Source: Gelidibacter sediminis
Lineage (GTDB): Bacteria > Bacteroidota > Bacteroidia > Flavobacteriales > Flavobacteriaceae
DNA length: 64,000 nt
Assembly: GCF_004364975.1 (NCBI RefSeq)
Contig: NZ_SOBW01000007.1
Span: 1,302,001 to 1,366,000 of the forward strand
Direction of reading: 5' to 3'
Made by a program: the position numbers and the translations under genes. The notes below the pieces were generated by a model. The model was not told the origin of the DNA, did no database searches, and worked only from the letters and a program-made list of their open reading frames with translations. Of the stretch, positions 25,794 through 35,546 are shown piece after piece. Each line of letters starts with the position of its first letter. Within the stretch, counting starts at the first letter, position 1.

Positions 25794-28637
25794 CTAATGC
25801 GCTTCCAACCAATCTGCTCCAACACCTAAATCGACATCTAATGGCACGGTTAAGGTATGTGCGCTTTCCATCTCTGTTTTTACCATGGTTTTGATGGCTT
25901 CCAATTCTGGTTTATAGACATCAAACACCAACTCATCATGTACCTGAAGGAGCATTTTCGTTTTAAACTGTCCCTCTTGTAGTTTCTTGTGAATATTGAT
26001 CATCGCTACTTTAATAATATCCGCAGCACTTCCTTGAATTGGCGCGTTTACGGCATTACGTTCCGCAGCGCCTCTCACCACGGCATTTCGGGAGTTGATG
26101 TCTTTTAAATAACGACGACGCCCTAAAACCGTTTGCACATAGCCATGGTCTCTGGCAAAATCAATTTGCTCACCAATATAGCGGCGTAGTTTTGGGTAGG
26201 TTTCGTAATAGGTGTCAATAAGGTCTTTGGCTTCGCTTCGCGATAAATCGGTTTGATTGCTCAATCCAAATGCCGAAACTCCATAAATGATTCCGAAATT
26301 GACCGTTTTAGCGTTGCTACGTTGCTCGCGGGTAACGTCTTCCAGCGGCACACCAAATACTTTTGATGCGGTAGACGCGTGAATGTCTTCGCCATTTTTA
26401 AACGCGTTGATCATCGTTTCTTCCTCACTTAAGGCTGCAATAATGCGCAATTCAATTTGAGAATAATCGGCCGCCAAAAGGATGTAATTCTCATCTCTTG
26501 GTATAAAGGCTTTCCGCACCTGGCGTCCCCGCTCCGTGCGGATGGGAATGTTTTGAAGGTTCGGGTTATTGCTGCTCAAACGTCCGGTAGCGGCTACGGT
26601 TTGCATATAATCGGTATGCACACGACCGGTTGTGGGCTCTACTTGATTGGGTAGCGCATCTACATAGGTGCTTTTCAGTTTTGCCAAGCCCCGGTAGTCT
26701 AAAATATGCTGAATAATATCATGGTCTTTGGCCAAATAAGATAAAATTTCTTCGCCCGTGGCGTATTGCCCCGTTTTGGTTTTTTTAGGCTTGTCTACCA
26801 ATTTAAGCTTGTCAAATAGAATATCGCCCAACTGTTTCGGGGAGGCGATGTTAAACTCTTCGCCTGCTTCCGCAAAAATTTGGGTCTGTAAACTGTTGAT
26901 GTCTTGGTCCAATTTTTCGGATAAAGAATTTAAAAAGTCTTTATCCAAATTGATGCCTTCCAGTTCCATATCGGCAAGCACGCGCAAGAGGGGAATTTCA
27001 ATCTCATCAAATAATTTTTGGGTGTTGGCTTCACCCAGTTCCTTTTCAAAATGCTCCTTGAGCTGCAGGGTGATGTCCGCATCTTCTACGGCATATTCTG
27101 TTTGTTGCGCTAAAGGCACATCGCGCATCGATTTTTGGTTCTTGCCTTTTTTGCCAATCAGCGACTCTATAGAAATCGGCGTATAGTTCAAATAGGTTTC
27201 CGCCAAAACATCCATATTATGACGCATGTCCGGATTGATCAGGTAATGGGCTAACATCGTATCAAACAATTTGCCTTTTACTTGAATGTTGTATTTGTGG
27301 AGGACTTTAATGTCGTATTTCAAATTCTGACCCACTTTTTCGATGCTTTCCGTCTCAAAAAATGGTCGCAATTGTTCAATTAATTCCTGGGCTTCAGCTT
27401 GATCTTCTGGGAACGGCAGGTAAAAACCTTTCCCTACTTCCCACGAAAATGCAATGCCCACCAACTCGGCCGTAATCGGGTCGAGCCTTGTGGTTTCAGT
27501 ATCAAAACACACGCTGGTTTGTTTCATCAAATTTTGAATAAACAACTTGGTGCCCATCCCCGGCGCCACACTTTGGTAAAAGTGAGCCGCTGAGGCTGAC
27601 GTATGCCGTGTAAAAGCGTCTGTGGTAGGGGCTTGGCTATCAGCATCGCCCCCGAATAATGAGAACTGACCAACGCCTGCCGCTGCTGATGTTGTTGCAG
27701 TTGGTGCAGCTGGTGTTTTGTTGTTTTCCGTGCCCCCGTTATTAGCGCCTGGCGCAAATGTTTTTAGGAAATTATCGGTTAAACGTCTAAACTCCAATTC
27801 CTGAAAAATGGCAGTCACGGCTTCCACATCGGGCTCGGACATTTCAAAATCAGTTTCACAAAATGATACTGGTACGTCCAACATGATGGTGGCTAAAGTT
27901 TTGGAGAGTAGGCCCAATTCTTTATTGGCTTCAATATTTTCTTTCATCTTTCCTTTCAGCTCGTGTGTATTGGCCAAAAGATTTTCCATGCTGCCGTATT
28001 GCTTGATGAACTTTTTTGCAGTTTTTTCGCCTACCCCTGGTAACCCGGGAATGTTATCGGAAGAATCGCCCATCATGCCCAAAAAGTCTATGACTTGTTC
28101 CGGGCGTTCTACCTCAAATTTTTTCTTTACTTCTTCAATGCCCCACGTTTCATAGCCTCCACCAAATGATTTTGGACGGTACATCAGTATGTTTTCGGTT
28201 ACCAATTGGGCAAAATCCTTATCGGGTGTTACCATATAGGTTTTGTACCCTTGTGCTTCTGCCTGACGGGATAGAGTGCCTATAACATCATCAGCCTCAA
28301 ATCCTTCCTTCACCATAATAGGGATGTGCATGGCTTCCAATATTCGGCAAATATGTGGGATGGCCGTGCGGATGCCTTCTGGGGTTTCATCGCGATTGGC
28401 TTTATAGGCTTCGTACATTTCTACCCTGTCAGTACTGCCACCTTTGTCAAAACAAACAGCCAAATGGTCTGGGCGTTCTCTCTTAATCACATCTAATAGG
28501 GAGTTCATAAACCCCATTATGGCTGAGGTGTCCTCACCTTTTGAATTGATTCTCGGGTTTTTGATAAAGGCGTAGTAGCCTCTAAATATTAAGGCGTAAG
28601 CATCAACTAAAAAAAGGCGCTTTTGTTCTGGCTTCAT
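25794..28637 (-). CDS. polA: DNA polymerase I with 5' nuclease, proofreading and polymerase domains
   Basis: 947 residues. The 5'-3' nuclease (about 1-290) opens RLFLVDAYALIFRGYYAF and contains GFEADDVIGTL and GLPGVGEKTAKKFI. The proofreading exonuclease (about 360-540) is intact: VCFDTETTRLD (about 374-384), the LKYDIKVL segment and YAVEDADITLQL. The polymerase has motif A AADYSQIELRIIAAL, motif B RSNAKTVNFGIIYGVSAFGL and motif C LQVHDELVF. An insertion rich in A, T and G (about 300-345) links nuclease and exonuclease. It functions in gap filling, Okazaki primer removal and repair. Transcribed alone or with the NUDIX gene. Confidence 0.97.
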   Translation of the reverse strand: MKPEQKRLFLVDAYALIFRGYYAFIKNPRINSKGEDTSAIMGFMNSLLDVIKRERPDHLAVCFDKGGSTDRVEMYEAYKANRDETPEGIRTAIPHICRILEAMHIPIMVKEGFEADDVIGTLSRQAEAQGYKTYMVTPDKDFAQLVTENILMYRPKSFGGGYETWGIEEVKKKFEVERPEQVIDFLGMMGDSSDNIPGLPGVGEKTAKKFIKQYGSMENLLANTHELKGKMKENIEANKELGLLSKTLATIMLDVPVSFCETDFEMSEPDVEAVTAIFQELEFRRLTDNFLKTFAPGANNGGTENNKTPAAPTATTSAAAGVGQFSLFGGDADSQAPTTDAFTRHTSASAAHFYQSVAPGMGTKLFIQNLMKQTSVCFDTETTRLDPITAELVGIAFSWEVGKGFYLPFPEDQAEAQELIEQLRPFFETESIEKVGQNLKYDIKVLHKYNIQVKGKLFDTMLAHYLINPDMRHNMDVLAETYLNYTPISIESLIGKKGKNQKSMRDVPLAQQTEYAVEDADITLQLKEHFEKELGEANTQKLFDEIEIPLLRVLADMELEGINLDKDFLNSLSEKLDQDINSLQTQIFAEAGEEFNIASPKQLGDILFDKLKLVDKPKKTKTGQYATGEEILSYLAKDHDIIQHILDYRGLAKLKSTYVDALPNQVEPTTGRVHTDYMQTVAATGRLSSNNPNLQNIPIRTERGRQVRKAFIPRDENYILLAADYSQIELRIIAALSEEETMINAFKNGEDIHASTASKVFGVPLEDVTREQRSNAKTVNFGIIYGVSAFGLSNQTDLSRSEAKDLIDTYYETYPKLRRYIGEQIDFARDHGYVQTVLGRRRYLKDINSRNAVVRGAAERNAVNAPIQGSAADIIKVAMINIHKKLQEGQFKTKMLLQVHDELVFDVYKPELEAIKTMVKTEMESAHTLTVPLDVDLGVGADWLEAH

Positions 28638-28907
28638 AAAATTGGATTGAAAAAGTGAGTTCTTTACAGGGTTGGGCGTTATGTTGTAGCTGTTTAATGG
28701 ATTAGCCTACAGTTCTCGTCACCGCCTAAAAGTACAGCTCGCAAATTACAAAACTTATGCATCGAATAGAAATTAATTGAAATGCAATTTGTATTTTAAA
28801 GACATTAAGTTATAGTACTATTTGCTTGTAGATGTTGAGCCATTTGAAGTGGTAAAGAGCTGCGCAAACATTCTTAAAATGTGAAACTGATAAATCGAAA
28901 AAAAAGA
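28638..28907. other. Intergenic stretch upstream of polA
   Basis: Holds the presumed polA promoter region. GTAATTTGCG on the minus strand near 28745 is only a partial -7 match. No gene or RNA recognised. Confidence 0.4.
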
Positions 28908-28950
28908 TAAAAAAACATCGAAACGCTTCAATTAAGAGCCATTTCGATGT
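28908..28950 (-). terminator. Terminator of the small secreted gene
   Basis: On the minus strand ACATCGAAA (28950-28942) and TTTCGATGT (28923-28915) form a 9-bp stem followed by a run of seven T residues. Confidence 0.75.
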
Positions 28951-28976
28951 CTATAGTTAGGAGCTTGCTATTAATA

Positions 28977-29246
28977 TTAGCAGTTTTTTACTTCTTTTAC
29001 TTTTATTTGAAGACTTTTTCGGTAGGCCTTAATGCTGATCAACTCAATACTTTTTCTGTAGCTTAAATAGTTGACATCATTTTTTGTAAAAGTCCCTATA
29101 GCAACCTGATTTTCTAAAGTTGTAATTGTAGGGAACACTTTAGAAGCTGCTTCATGAGCTTGATTTTCTGGAGCATTTTTGGCGTCTTGACCAAAAGTAA
29201 GAACAGGAAAAGTTACGAAAGCGATAAGTAACACAAGATTTTTCAT
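28977..29246 (-). CDS. Small exported protein of unknown function
   Basis: 89 residues. Signal peptide MKNLVLLIAFVTFPVLTFGQ, then DAKNAPENQAHEAASKVFP and a C-terminal half that is basic and probably beta-rich (KSIELISIKAYRKSLQIKVK), ending in a cysteine. The frame is open upstream to 29411, but that part is Cys/aromatic-rich and unlike a gene. The ATG at 29246 places the signal peptide correctly. It is divergent from the aldehyde dehydrogenase and followed by its own terminator. No family recognised. Confidence 0.65.
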   Translation of the reverse strand: MKNLVLLIAFVTFPVLTFGQDAKNAPENQAHEAASKVFPTITTLENQVAIGTFTKNDVNYLSYRKSIELISIKAYRKSLQIKVKEVKNC

Positions 29247-29420
29247 GAGGGATATAAGGGATTTGGATGAATTAATTGCCCTAAGTAATAAAACAAAACC
29301 ATTAAAATAGAATATATTAGTCCAATAACATCGATAAATGGATAAGTTGTCAAGTGGGTCTAAAAATTCCGACGAAATGCATAATTCTGGCTTGCAGCTC
29401 AATAAACACACAAATATTAC

Positions 29421-30833
29421 ATGGAAGATTTAAATAGTAACCCGTATCACGAGGTTTTTACGCGACAAAAGGCAAATCAATTTAAAATAGGGAATAGTAC
29501 TTATAAAGAACGCATCAAAAAATTGGACGCTCTTAAAACGGCTTTGGAAGTCAATTATAAGCAAAAAATCCGGGAGGCCATGTATGCCGATTTTAAGAAA
29601 CCATTCTTAGAAACTGATTTGACGGAAATCTATCCGGTACTGACCGAGATTAAATTCGCTAAAAACAATTTAAAATCGTGGATGAAGGACCAGAAAGTGG
29701 ATACGCCTTTGGCACTGCTAGGCGCTTCTTCATATATTGTATATGAACCAAAAGGGGTGTGTTTAATTATATCGCCGTGGAATTTCCCTATTAATTTAAC
29801 TTTTGGGCCGCTAGTATCTGCTATAGCTGCAGGAAATACTGTTATAATTAAACCTTCAGAAATGACCCCCAACGCTTCTAAAGTCATGGCTGACATTGTT
29901 AAGGATTTGTTTCAGGATGACGAGGTGGCTCTTTTTGAAGGTGAAGTTGAAGTTTCTGAAAACTTGTTGAAATTACCTTTTAACCACATTTTCTTTACAG
30001 GCTCTCCTCAAGTAGGAAAGATTGTGATGAAAGCCGCTTCCAAACATTTGACCTCGGTAACCTTGGAATTGGGTGGTAAGTCGCCCACTATTATTGACGA
30101 TTCCGCCAATTTGGAGAAAGCTGTTGAGAAACTAATTTTCGGAAAATTTACCAATGCAGGTCAAACCTGTATTGCGCCAGACTACGTGTTATTACAGGAC
30201 ACTCTTGAAGAAAAATTTAAAAGTTTATTTAAGGAAAAAATTAAAACGTTTTACACGGATAATGCGGAAGCTTCAGAGTCGTATTGCCGCATTGTCAATG
30301 CAAAGCATTTTGAACGCTTAACAGGGTATATTGAGGAGGCCAAGCACAACACAAGTACCATCGTCTCCGGTGGGGCTTCTAACAGCAGTGATCATTTTAT
30401 TGAGCCCACTTTGGTGTTTGATGCACCCGAAGATTCAAAACTAATGCAAGACGAAATCTTTGGTCCCATTCTTCCTGTCAAAACGTTTACGAGTTTGCAG
30501 GAGCCGGTGGATTATATCAATTCTAAAGAAAAACCTTTAGCCTTGTACATATACTCGAAATCTAGTAAAAACATTGATTTTATTATAAGCAATACCCGCG
30601 CGGGAAGTGGATGTGTCAACCATAATCTGTTACAGTTTTTAAATCATAATCTGCCATTTGGGGGTAGTAATAATAGTGGCATAGGAAAATCGCACGGTTT
30701 CTTTGGTTTTGAGGCTTTTTCCAATAAACGCGCCATGATGAAACAGCACACCATGGGAGCTACCGATTTGTTGACACCACCTTATACTAATTTTAAACAG
30801 AAATTGATTGATTTGACATTGAAGTGGTTCTAG
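29421..30833 (+). CDS. NAD(P)-dependent aldehyde dehydrogenase (class 3-like)
   Basis: 470 residues, the length of the ALDH3/fatty-aldehyde group. The nucleotide-binding and catalytic motifs are present: IISPWNFPINLTFGPLVSAI (about 112-131), NHIFFTGSPQVGKIVMKAA, the general base Glu in VTLELGGKSPTI (about 212-223) and the nucleophile Cys in FTNAGQTCIAPDY (about 240-252). It oxidises aldehydes to acids, possibly fatty or aromatic aldehydes. The C-terminal GGSNNSGIGKSHGFFGFEAFSN is typical of the class. The start ATG is the only good one. No operon partners. Its stop codon abuts a heptanucleotide repeat. Confidence 0.93.
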   Translation: MEDLNSNPYHEVFTRQKANQFKIGNSTYKERIKKLDALKTALEVNYKQKIREAMYADFKKPFLETDLTEIYPVLTEIKFAKNNLKSWMKDQKVDTPLALLGASSYIVYEPKGVCLIISPWNFPINLTFGPLVSAIAAGNTVIIKPSEMTPNASKVMADIVKDLFQDDEVALFEGEVEVSENLLKLPFNHIFFTGSPQVGKIVMKAASKHLTSVTLELGGKSPTIIDDSANLEKAVEKLIFGKFTNAGQTCIAPDYVLLQDTLEEKFKSLFKEKIKTFYTDNAEASESYCRIVNAKHFERLTGYIEEAKHNTSTIVSGGASNSSDHFIEPTLVFDAPEDSKLMQDEIFGPILPVKTFTSLQEPVDYINSKEKPLALYIYSKSSKNIDFIISNTRAGSGCVNHNLLQFLNHNLPFGGSNNSGIGKSHGFFGFEAFSNKRAMMKQHTMGATDLLTPPYTNFKQKLIDLTLKWF

Positions 30834-30846
30834 GTTTTAGTACCTA

Positions 30847-31034
30847 GTATTCAGTATTCAGTATTCAGTATTCAGTGTTCAGCATTCAGCATTCAGCATT
30901 CAGTGTTCAATATTCGGTGTTCAGTGTTCAGTATTCAGCATTCAGCATTCGGTGTTCAGTGTTCAGTATTCAGCATTCAGCATTCGGTGTTCAGTGTTCA
31001 GTATTCAGTGTTCAGTATTCAGTGTTCAGTATTT
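30847..31034. repeat. Heptanucleotide tandem array with a 35-bp higher-order period
   Basis: About 26 tandem copies of a 7-bp unit in three main variants, CAGTATT, CAGTGTT and CAGCATT, with occasional CGGTGTT. CGGTGTT recurs at 30915, 30950 and 30985, giving a 35-bp (5 x 7) higher-order repeat. There are no spacers and no coding frame. It lies between two convergent genes (ALDH and GH92). Confidence 0.92.
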
Positions 31035-31129
31035 AGCGGGTCAGCTGAATGAGGTGTATTATAGGGGAGATGCTGCGATGTTTAAAAAAGCATTTGTTTA
31101 CTGGCAGCCAATGGCTAAATAGCTATATT

Positions 31130-34093
31130 TTACATTTCTTTGGCCTCTGGCTGTTCAATAACAGGCTGCGACTCAATGCTGATTTCGTCAACAAAAATCC
31201 AACTTTTTCCATTGTCCTTTGCGCCAGGGTGCCATTTTGGAAGTTGCTCCATTTTTTTGGCAATAACCTTAAGGTGGGTTGCGGTTCTACCTTTTAAGTT
31301 GAACGTAATGGTACGGATATCGACGTCTTCTGATCGTTTGCTCGCATTTAAGTTTTGTTTGCCAATAAATTGATAGGTGTTGCCATCCGTAGAGGTGTAA
31401 CAGAAAACTTCCGAAGGGTAAAATATCCAAGAGCGTTGGTCCTGCAACACATTAATGGATACTTTTTGCACGTGTTTGGCTTCGCCTAAATCGATAATTG
31501 CCAAAACATCTTCACCCTCATAACCTTGCCACAAGCCCGTTCTATGGTCTTTGGTGCCTTTAACGCCATCAATTAAGGCATTTGGCCCGCCAGCACTGTA
31601 AGCCTTAGCGTAGTTGGTTTGCAAGGTGATGGTTCTATTGGAGTCAAGTTTAAAAAACTCAGTGGCTATCGTTCTGCTTTTCTCATCTTCTTTCTCGGCA
31701 TACATCTTTAAAGTTGAAGCTTCTGAAATGATAAATGGTTGTTCGTATTTCGTGTATACAGAATCATTCAACGTATAAAAAATATCAGTTTCCAATTGCG
31801 CGATTCCTAAAGTGACTTCTGTTTCTTCCTTAAATGAAATATCGGCCTTTGCGATAAACGGCATCGGCACAATTTTAAAATCGCTAATGGCTGATGTTGG
31901 TGCTTCGTCATCATCCGTACCCCAATCAGAAGGTTCATCGGTCATAAAAAATTCTAATATGCCGCCAGATAAAATATCTTTTGAAGTGATAAAGGTTTTA
32001 TGCAATCGGCTTCCGTTCAAACGGACATAATCGATATACTTATTGTCATCTGAAAGATCAAATGCTTTTATGGTAAAGTTTTTTCCGTTTTCAAGATTGA
32101 TAGTCGCTTTATCAAATAATGGGGTGCCAATAATATAATCATTGGATCCTGGCGTGACCGGATAAAAGCCCATTGCTGAAAATACATACCACGCGCTCAT
32201 TTGTCCGCAGTCTTCATTGCCTGCAATGCCATCTGGATCATTTTTATAGAGCGTGGTGAGTATTTGATGCACTCTTTCTTGGGTCTTATAAGGTTTATTG
32301 ACAAAGTTATAGAGATAAGCCATGTGGTGACTCGGTTCGTTGCCATGTGCATATTGACCTATGAGCCCGGTAATGTCTTGCATGTGGCGGCCAGCAGTGT
32401 TGCTCTCTGCAGTAAACAGCGTATCCAATTGGGCCTCTAAAATTTCTTTTCCGCCCATTAATTCAATAAGGCCAGAAACATCTTGAGGCACATAAAAACT
32501 GTATTGCCAAGCATTGGCTTCAGTGTAATTGTAATTGACCTCATACGGATCAAACGGCGATGTCCAGGTGTTTTTGAATCGGCCCCTCATAAATTTGGTT
32601 TCAGGATCAAACACATTTTTATAGTGTTGCGCCCGCTTTATATAGGTTTCGTAATCGTTTTGTTTATCTAGGGCTTGTGCCATTTTAGCAATGGTCCAAT
32701 CATCATAGGCATACTCTAAGGTTTTGGACACCGATTCGCTTTCTGCTTCCACCGGAATAAATCCGAGCGACTTATATGATTTTAGTCCCAAATGGTCTTT
32801 GTTGGCCGAGTGTTTCATCGCTTTAAAAGCTCTCTCCGCATCAAAACCTTTAATCCCTTTTAGATAAGCGTCAGCAATTACCGGTACCGCATGATAGCCA
32901 ATCATGGTGCCTGTGTAATTAGCACTTAAATCCCACATGGGCAGGATGCCACCTTCATCATATTTTGCAAGCATGGTATTTACAAAATCGCTTGTACGCT
33001 TGCGTTCAATAATACTGTATAAGGGGTGGGCAGCGCGGTAGGTGTCCCATAATGAAAATACCGTATAGTATTGAAAATCTTTGTTGGTGTGTATCTTTTG
33101 ATCCATACCTCTATAACGCCCATCTACGTCCTGATACAAATTAGGGGCAATCATAGTGTGGTACAGGGCGGTGTAAAAGTTGATTTTATGGTCTTGGTTA
33201 TCCGTTTCAATGACAATTTTCTCCAATTGTTTTTCCCAGGTACTTTGGGCTATTTCTTTTACCTGATCAAAAGTCTTATCACCTACTTCAGCTTCCATGT
33301 TTTTCTTCGCGCCATCTTCATCTACAGCGCTAATCCCAATTTTTACGTAAATAGGTTCATTTTTAGGATTGTCAAATTGAAATACGGCCTTTCTATTGGT
33401 CAGGTTTTGTTTTCTTGCAATCAAATCAACGGACAAGGGGTGCGAAAACTTGATGTAATAAAAAAGTTTCTGATTGCTGGCCCAGGATCTGGAATGGCGG
33501 TAGCCTGTTAGTTCGGTTCTGGAGGTCTGCTTAATTTTAGAGGCCAATAACTGATCGCGGTGTTCCAAGTCTAAAACGATGATTTGATTTTTAGAAGTGG
33601 GGAATTGGTATTTGTGTATGCCGCTGCGCTCAGAAACGGTGAGTTCTACTTCAATATTACTGTCTTCCAAAAGCACTTTATAGTAGCCCGGTTCGGCTTT
33701 TTCAGTGGCATGTGAAAATTTTGATCGGTAGCCTTTTTTGCCATCACTGCCATTGTTGAACACCACTTCAGTAGTAGGCATCAGCAATACATCAGCATAA
33801 TCGCTAACACCAGTACCGCTAAGGTGCGTATGGGTAAATCCGTAAATGTGGGTGTCACTATAATGATAGCCAGAAGCGCCATCCCAACCTTCTAGTCGGG
33901 TGTCAGGGCTCAGCTGCATCATTCCAAAGGGCATAGTCGCGCCAGGAAAGGTGTGCCCGTGACCGCCAGTTCCGATAAAAGGATTGACTAAGGACACTAA
34001 AGATTTATTTTTTTTAGCTGGCGTTGTTTTTGGCCGGTCAGAGCAGCTTACGATTAGTAAAAACGCAGTAATAGCTATAAAAATAGACTTCAT
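31130..34093 (-). CDS. GH92-family alpha-mannosidase lipoprotein with extra C-terminal domains
   Basis: 987 residues. Lipobox LLIVSC (Cys 17) indicates a lipid anchor. The GH92 catalytic region covers about 30-760: VNPFIGTGGHGHTFPGATMP, then FGMMQLSPDTRLEGWDGASG, YGFTHTHLSGTG, and near the end GNEDCGQMSAWYVFSAMGFY and PVTPGSNDYIIGTPLFDKA. GH92 enzymes are calcium-dependent exo-alpha-mannosidases acting on N-glycan or mannan-type oligosaccharides. Beyond the usual length there is a beta-rich domain (about 790-850, chitobiase-C-terminal-like) and a discoidin-like domain (about 850-980, with ALIDGVKGTKDHRTGLWQGY). No SusCD pair is adjacent, so this is not an obvious polysaccharide-utilisation locus. 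Confidence 0.93.
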   Translation of the reverse strand: MKSIFIAITAFLLIVSCSDRPKTTPAKKNKSLVSLVNPFIGTGGHGHTFPGATMPFGMMQLSPDTRLEGWDGASGYHYSDTHIYGFTHTHLSGTGVSDYADVLLMPTTEVVFNNGSDGKKGYRSKFSHATEKAEPGYYKVLLEDSNIEVELTVSERSGIHKYQFPTSKNQIIVLDLEHRDQLLASKIKQTSRTELTGYRHSRSWASNQKLFYYIKFSHPLSVDLIARKQNLTNRKAVFQFDNPKNEPIYVKIGISAVDEDGAKKNMEAEVGDKTFDQVKEIAQSTWEKQLEKIVIETDNQDHKINFYTALYHTMIAPNLYQDVDGRYRGMDQKIHTNKDFQYYTVFSLWDTYRAAHPLYSIIERKRTSDFVNTMLAKYDEGGILPMWDLSANYTGTMIGYHAVPVIADAYLKGIKGFDAERAFKAMKHSANKDHLGLKSYKSLGFIPVEAESESVSKTLEYAYDDWTIAKMAQALDKQNDYETYIKRAQHYKNVFDPETKFMRGRFKNTWTSPFDPYEVNYNYTEANAWQYSFYVPQDVSGLIELMGGKEILEAQLDTLFTAESNTAGRHMQDITGLIGQYAHGNEPSHHMAYLYNFVNKPYKTQERVHQILTTLYKNDPDGIAGNEDCGQMSAWYVFSAMGFYPVTPGSNDYIIGTPLFDKATINLENGKNFTIKAFDLSDDNKYIDYVRLNGSRLHKTFITSKDILSGGILEFFMTDEPSDWGTDDDEAPTSAISDFKIVPMPFIAKADISFKEETEVTLGIAQLETDIFYTLNDSVYTKYEQPFIISEASTLKMYAEKEDEKSRTIATEFFKLDSNRTITLQTNYAKAYSAGGPNALIDGVKGTKDHRTGLWQGYEGEDVLAIIDLGEAKHVQKVSINVLQDQRSWIFYPSEVFCYTSTDGNTYQFIGKQNLNASKRSEDVDIRTITFNLKGRTATHLKVIAKKMEQLPKWHPGAKDNGKSWIFVDEISIESQPVIEQPEAKEM

Positions 34094-34118
34094 TAGAAAA
34101 CAGATTGGTATTGCAGCG

Positions 34119-34126
34119 GAAATATA
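34119..34126 (-). promoter_or_regulatory. Possible -7 box of the GH92 gene
   Basis: TATATTTC on the minus strand (one mismatch to TAnnTTTG), 25 bases before the ATG at 34093. Confidence 0.35.
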
Positions 34127-34185
34127 CTAAATCTTAAGGGACGGTTAAATTTAATCGCAACATTTTAATAACAGTTTAATTCATT

Positions 34186-34193
34186 TATCTTTG
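34186..34193 (+). promoter_or_regulatory. -7 box of the metallophosphoesterase gene
   Basis: TATCTTTG is an exact -7 match. Its last three bases are the TTG that would otherwise be read as a start codon, so translation should begin at the ATG at 34209 instead. Confidence 0.55.
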
Positions 34194-34208
34194 AAGAAAA
34201 CTGCTTCT

Positions 34209-35444
34209 ATGATGCGATGGGTACTCTTTACCATTTTCTATATCTTGATATCGCTCTATGGATTTCAGGCCATTAGGACCCTTACAAAAGCGGTTTGGAT
34301 TCACTATATATTTATTGCGATTGCCGTTATTATTGCCGGAAACTTAATTCTTCAATTTAGTACGGGCGCTGGCGGCCGTGTGCTTTCGCCATCCAAAAGC
34401 TATGCATTCGGCTTTATCTTAGCTTTTATGCTTTTTAATTTGGTGATGATTGTCTTTCTCTTGGGCGAGGATATCGTGCGCTTTGTAATGGGCGTGTATT
34501 CCAAACTATTTGGTGCCAATGAACATTTCCATATGCCTTCTAGGCGAAAATTTATCAGCGGTATAGCACTTGGCGTAGCTGCTGTACCATTTGCCTCCAT
34601 GCTCTATGGCATGTATAAGGGAAAGTACAATTATAAAGTGATTAAACACAGCTTGCATTTTGAAGATTTACCAGAGGCTTTTGACGGGTATCGTATTACC
34701 CATATAAGTGACATCCATTCTGGTAGTTTTGATAACCGATCTGAAATTGAGCATGCTGTTAATATGATTAAGGAGCAACGTAGTGATGCCATTATGTTTA
34801 CTGGAGATTTGGTTAACAATAAGAGTTCTGAAATGCTGCCGTGGAAAGAGTTGTTTGCAGAGCTAAAGGCAAATGATGGCGTGTATTCGGTTTTGGGAAA
34901 TCATGATTATGGCGATTATATTGATTGGAATTCGACTGCTGAAAAAAAGCAGAATCTTGAGGAGCTAATTCTTCTGCAAAAAGAAATGGGCTATGACCTC
35001 TTACTGAATGAACACCGATTTATTGAGCGTAACGGACAACGTATTGCAGTGGTAGGTTGCGAGAATTGGGGTAAAGGCGGATTTAAAAAATCTGGCGATT
35101 TAAAGAAAGCAGCAGATGGCATACATCCTGACGATTTTAAAATTTTGATGACCCATGATCCTAGCCATTGGGATGAGGTCGTGATCAGTGATGACTACCA
35201 TTACCATTTAACCTTGAGCGGGCATACGCACGGGATGCAGTTTGGGATTGAAATTCCGGGGTGGATTAAATGGAGTCCTATAAAATACCGTTACAGACAT
35301 TGGGCGGGTGTTTACAAAGAAATGGGGCAATTTATAAATGTTAATAGAGGATTTGGGTATTTAGGATTTCCCGGACGTGTGGGAATTTGGCCAGAAATTA
35401 CGGTTATTGAATTAAAAAAAGGACCAAAGATCAATAACACATAA
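34209..35444 (+). CDS. Membrane-anchored metallophosphoesterase with internal twin-arginine-like segment
   Basis: 411 residues. Three hydrophobic helices (about 3-20, 29-48 and 68-90) come first, then SRRKFISGIALGVAAVPFAS (about 114-133), a twin-arginine-like fourth segment. The calcineurin-like phosphoesterase domain follows: ITHISDIHSGSF (DxH), MFTGDLVNN (GDxxN-type), SVLGNHDYGDY (GNHD), LMTHDPSHW and LSGHTHGMQFG (GHTH), all metal ligands present. Relatives such as YkuE/YaeI act on phospholipid or cell-wall-linked phosphoesters outside the cytoplasm. The substrate here is unknown. Divergent from GH92. Confidence 0.9.
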   Translation: MMRWVLFTIFYILISLYGFQAIRTLTKAVWIHYIFIAIAVIIAGNLILQFSTGAGGRVLSPSKSYAFGFILAFMLFNLVMIVFLLGEDIVRFVMGVYSKLFGANEHFHMPSRRKFISGIALGVAAVPFASMLYGMYKGKYNYKVIKHSLHFEDLPEAFDGYRITHISDIHSGSFDNRSEIEHAVNMIKEQRSDAIMFTGDLVNNKSSEMLPWKELFAELKANDGVYSVLGNHDYGDYIDWNSTAEKKQNLEELILLQKEMGYDLLLNEHRFIERNGQRIAVVGCENWGKGGFKKSGDLKKAADGIHPDDFKILMTHDPSHWDEVVISDDYHYHLTLSGHTHGMQFGIEIPGWIKWSPIKYRYRHWAGVYKEMGQFINVNRGFGYLGFPGRVGIWPEITVIELKKGPKINNT

Positions 35445-35506
35445 AGTGAAGATTTAGCCAAAGCAAGCTATTTACGTATGTTTTAGGATAATAAAAAAAA
35501 AATAAG

Positions 35507-35514
35507 TAGGTTTG
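35507..35514 (+). promoter_or_regulatory. -7 box of the thioredoxin-like gene
   Basis: TAGGTTTG, an exact TAnnTTTG match, 32 bases before the ATG. Confidence 0.55.
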
Positions 35515-35546
35515 TGGTAACACATTTGATTTAAACATTAAAATGT

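Noticed and set aside
30847-31034. CRISPR or coding repeat
   Set aside because: Pure 7-bp tandem array without spacers, and no long open frame through it.
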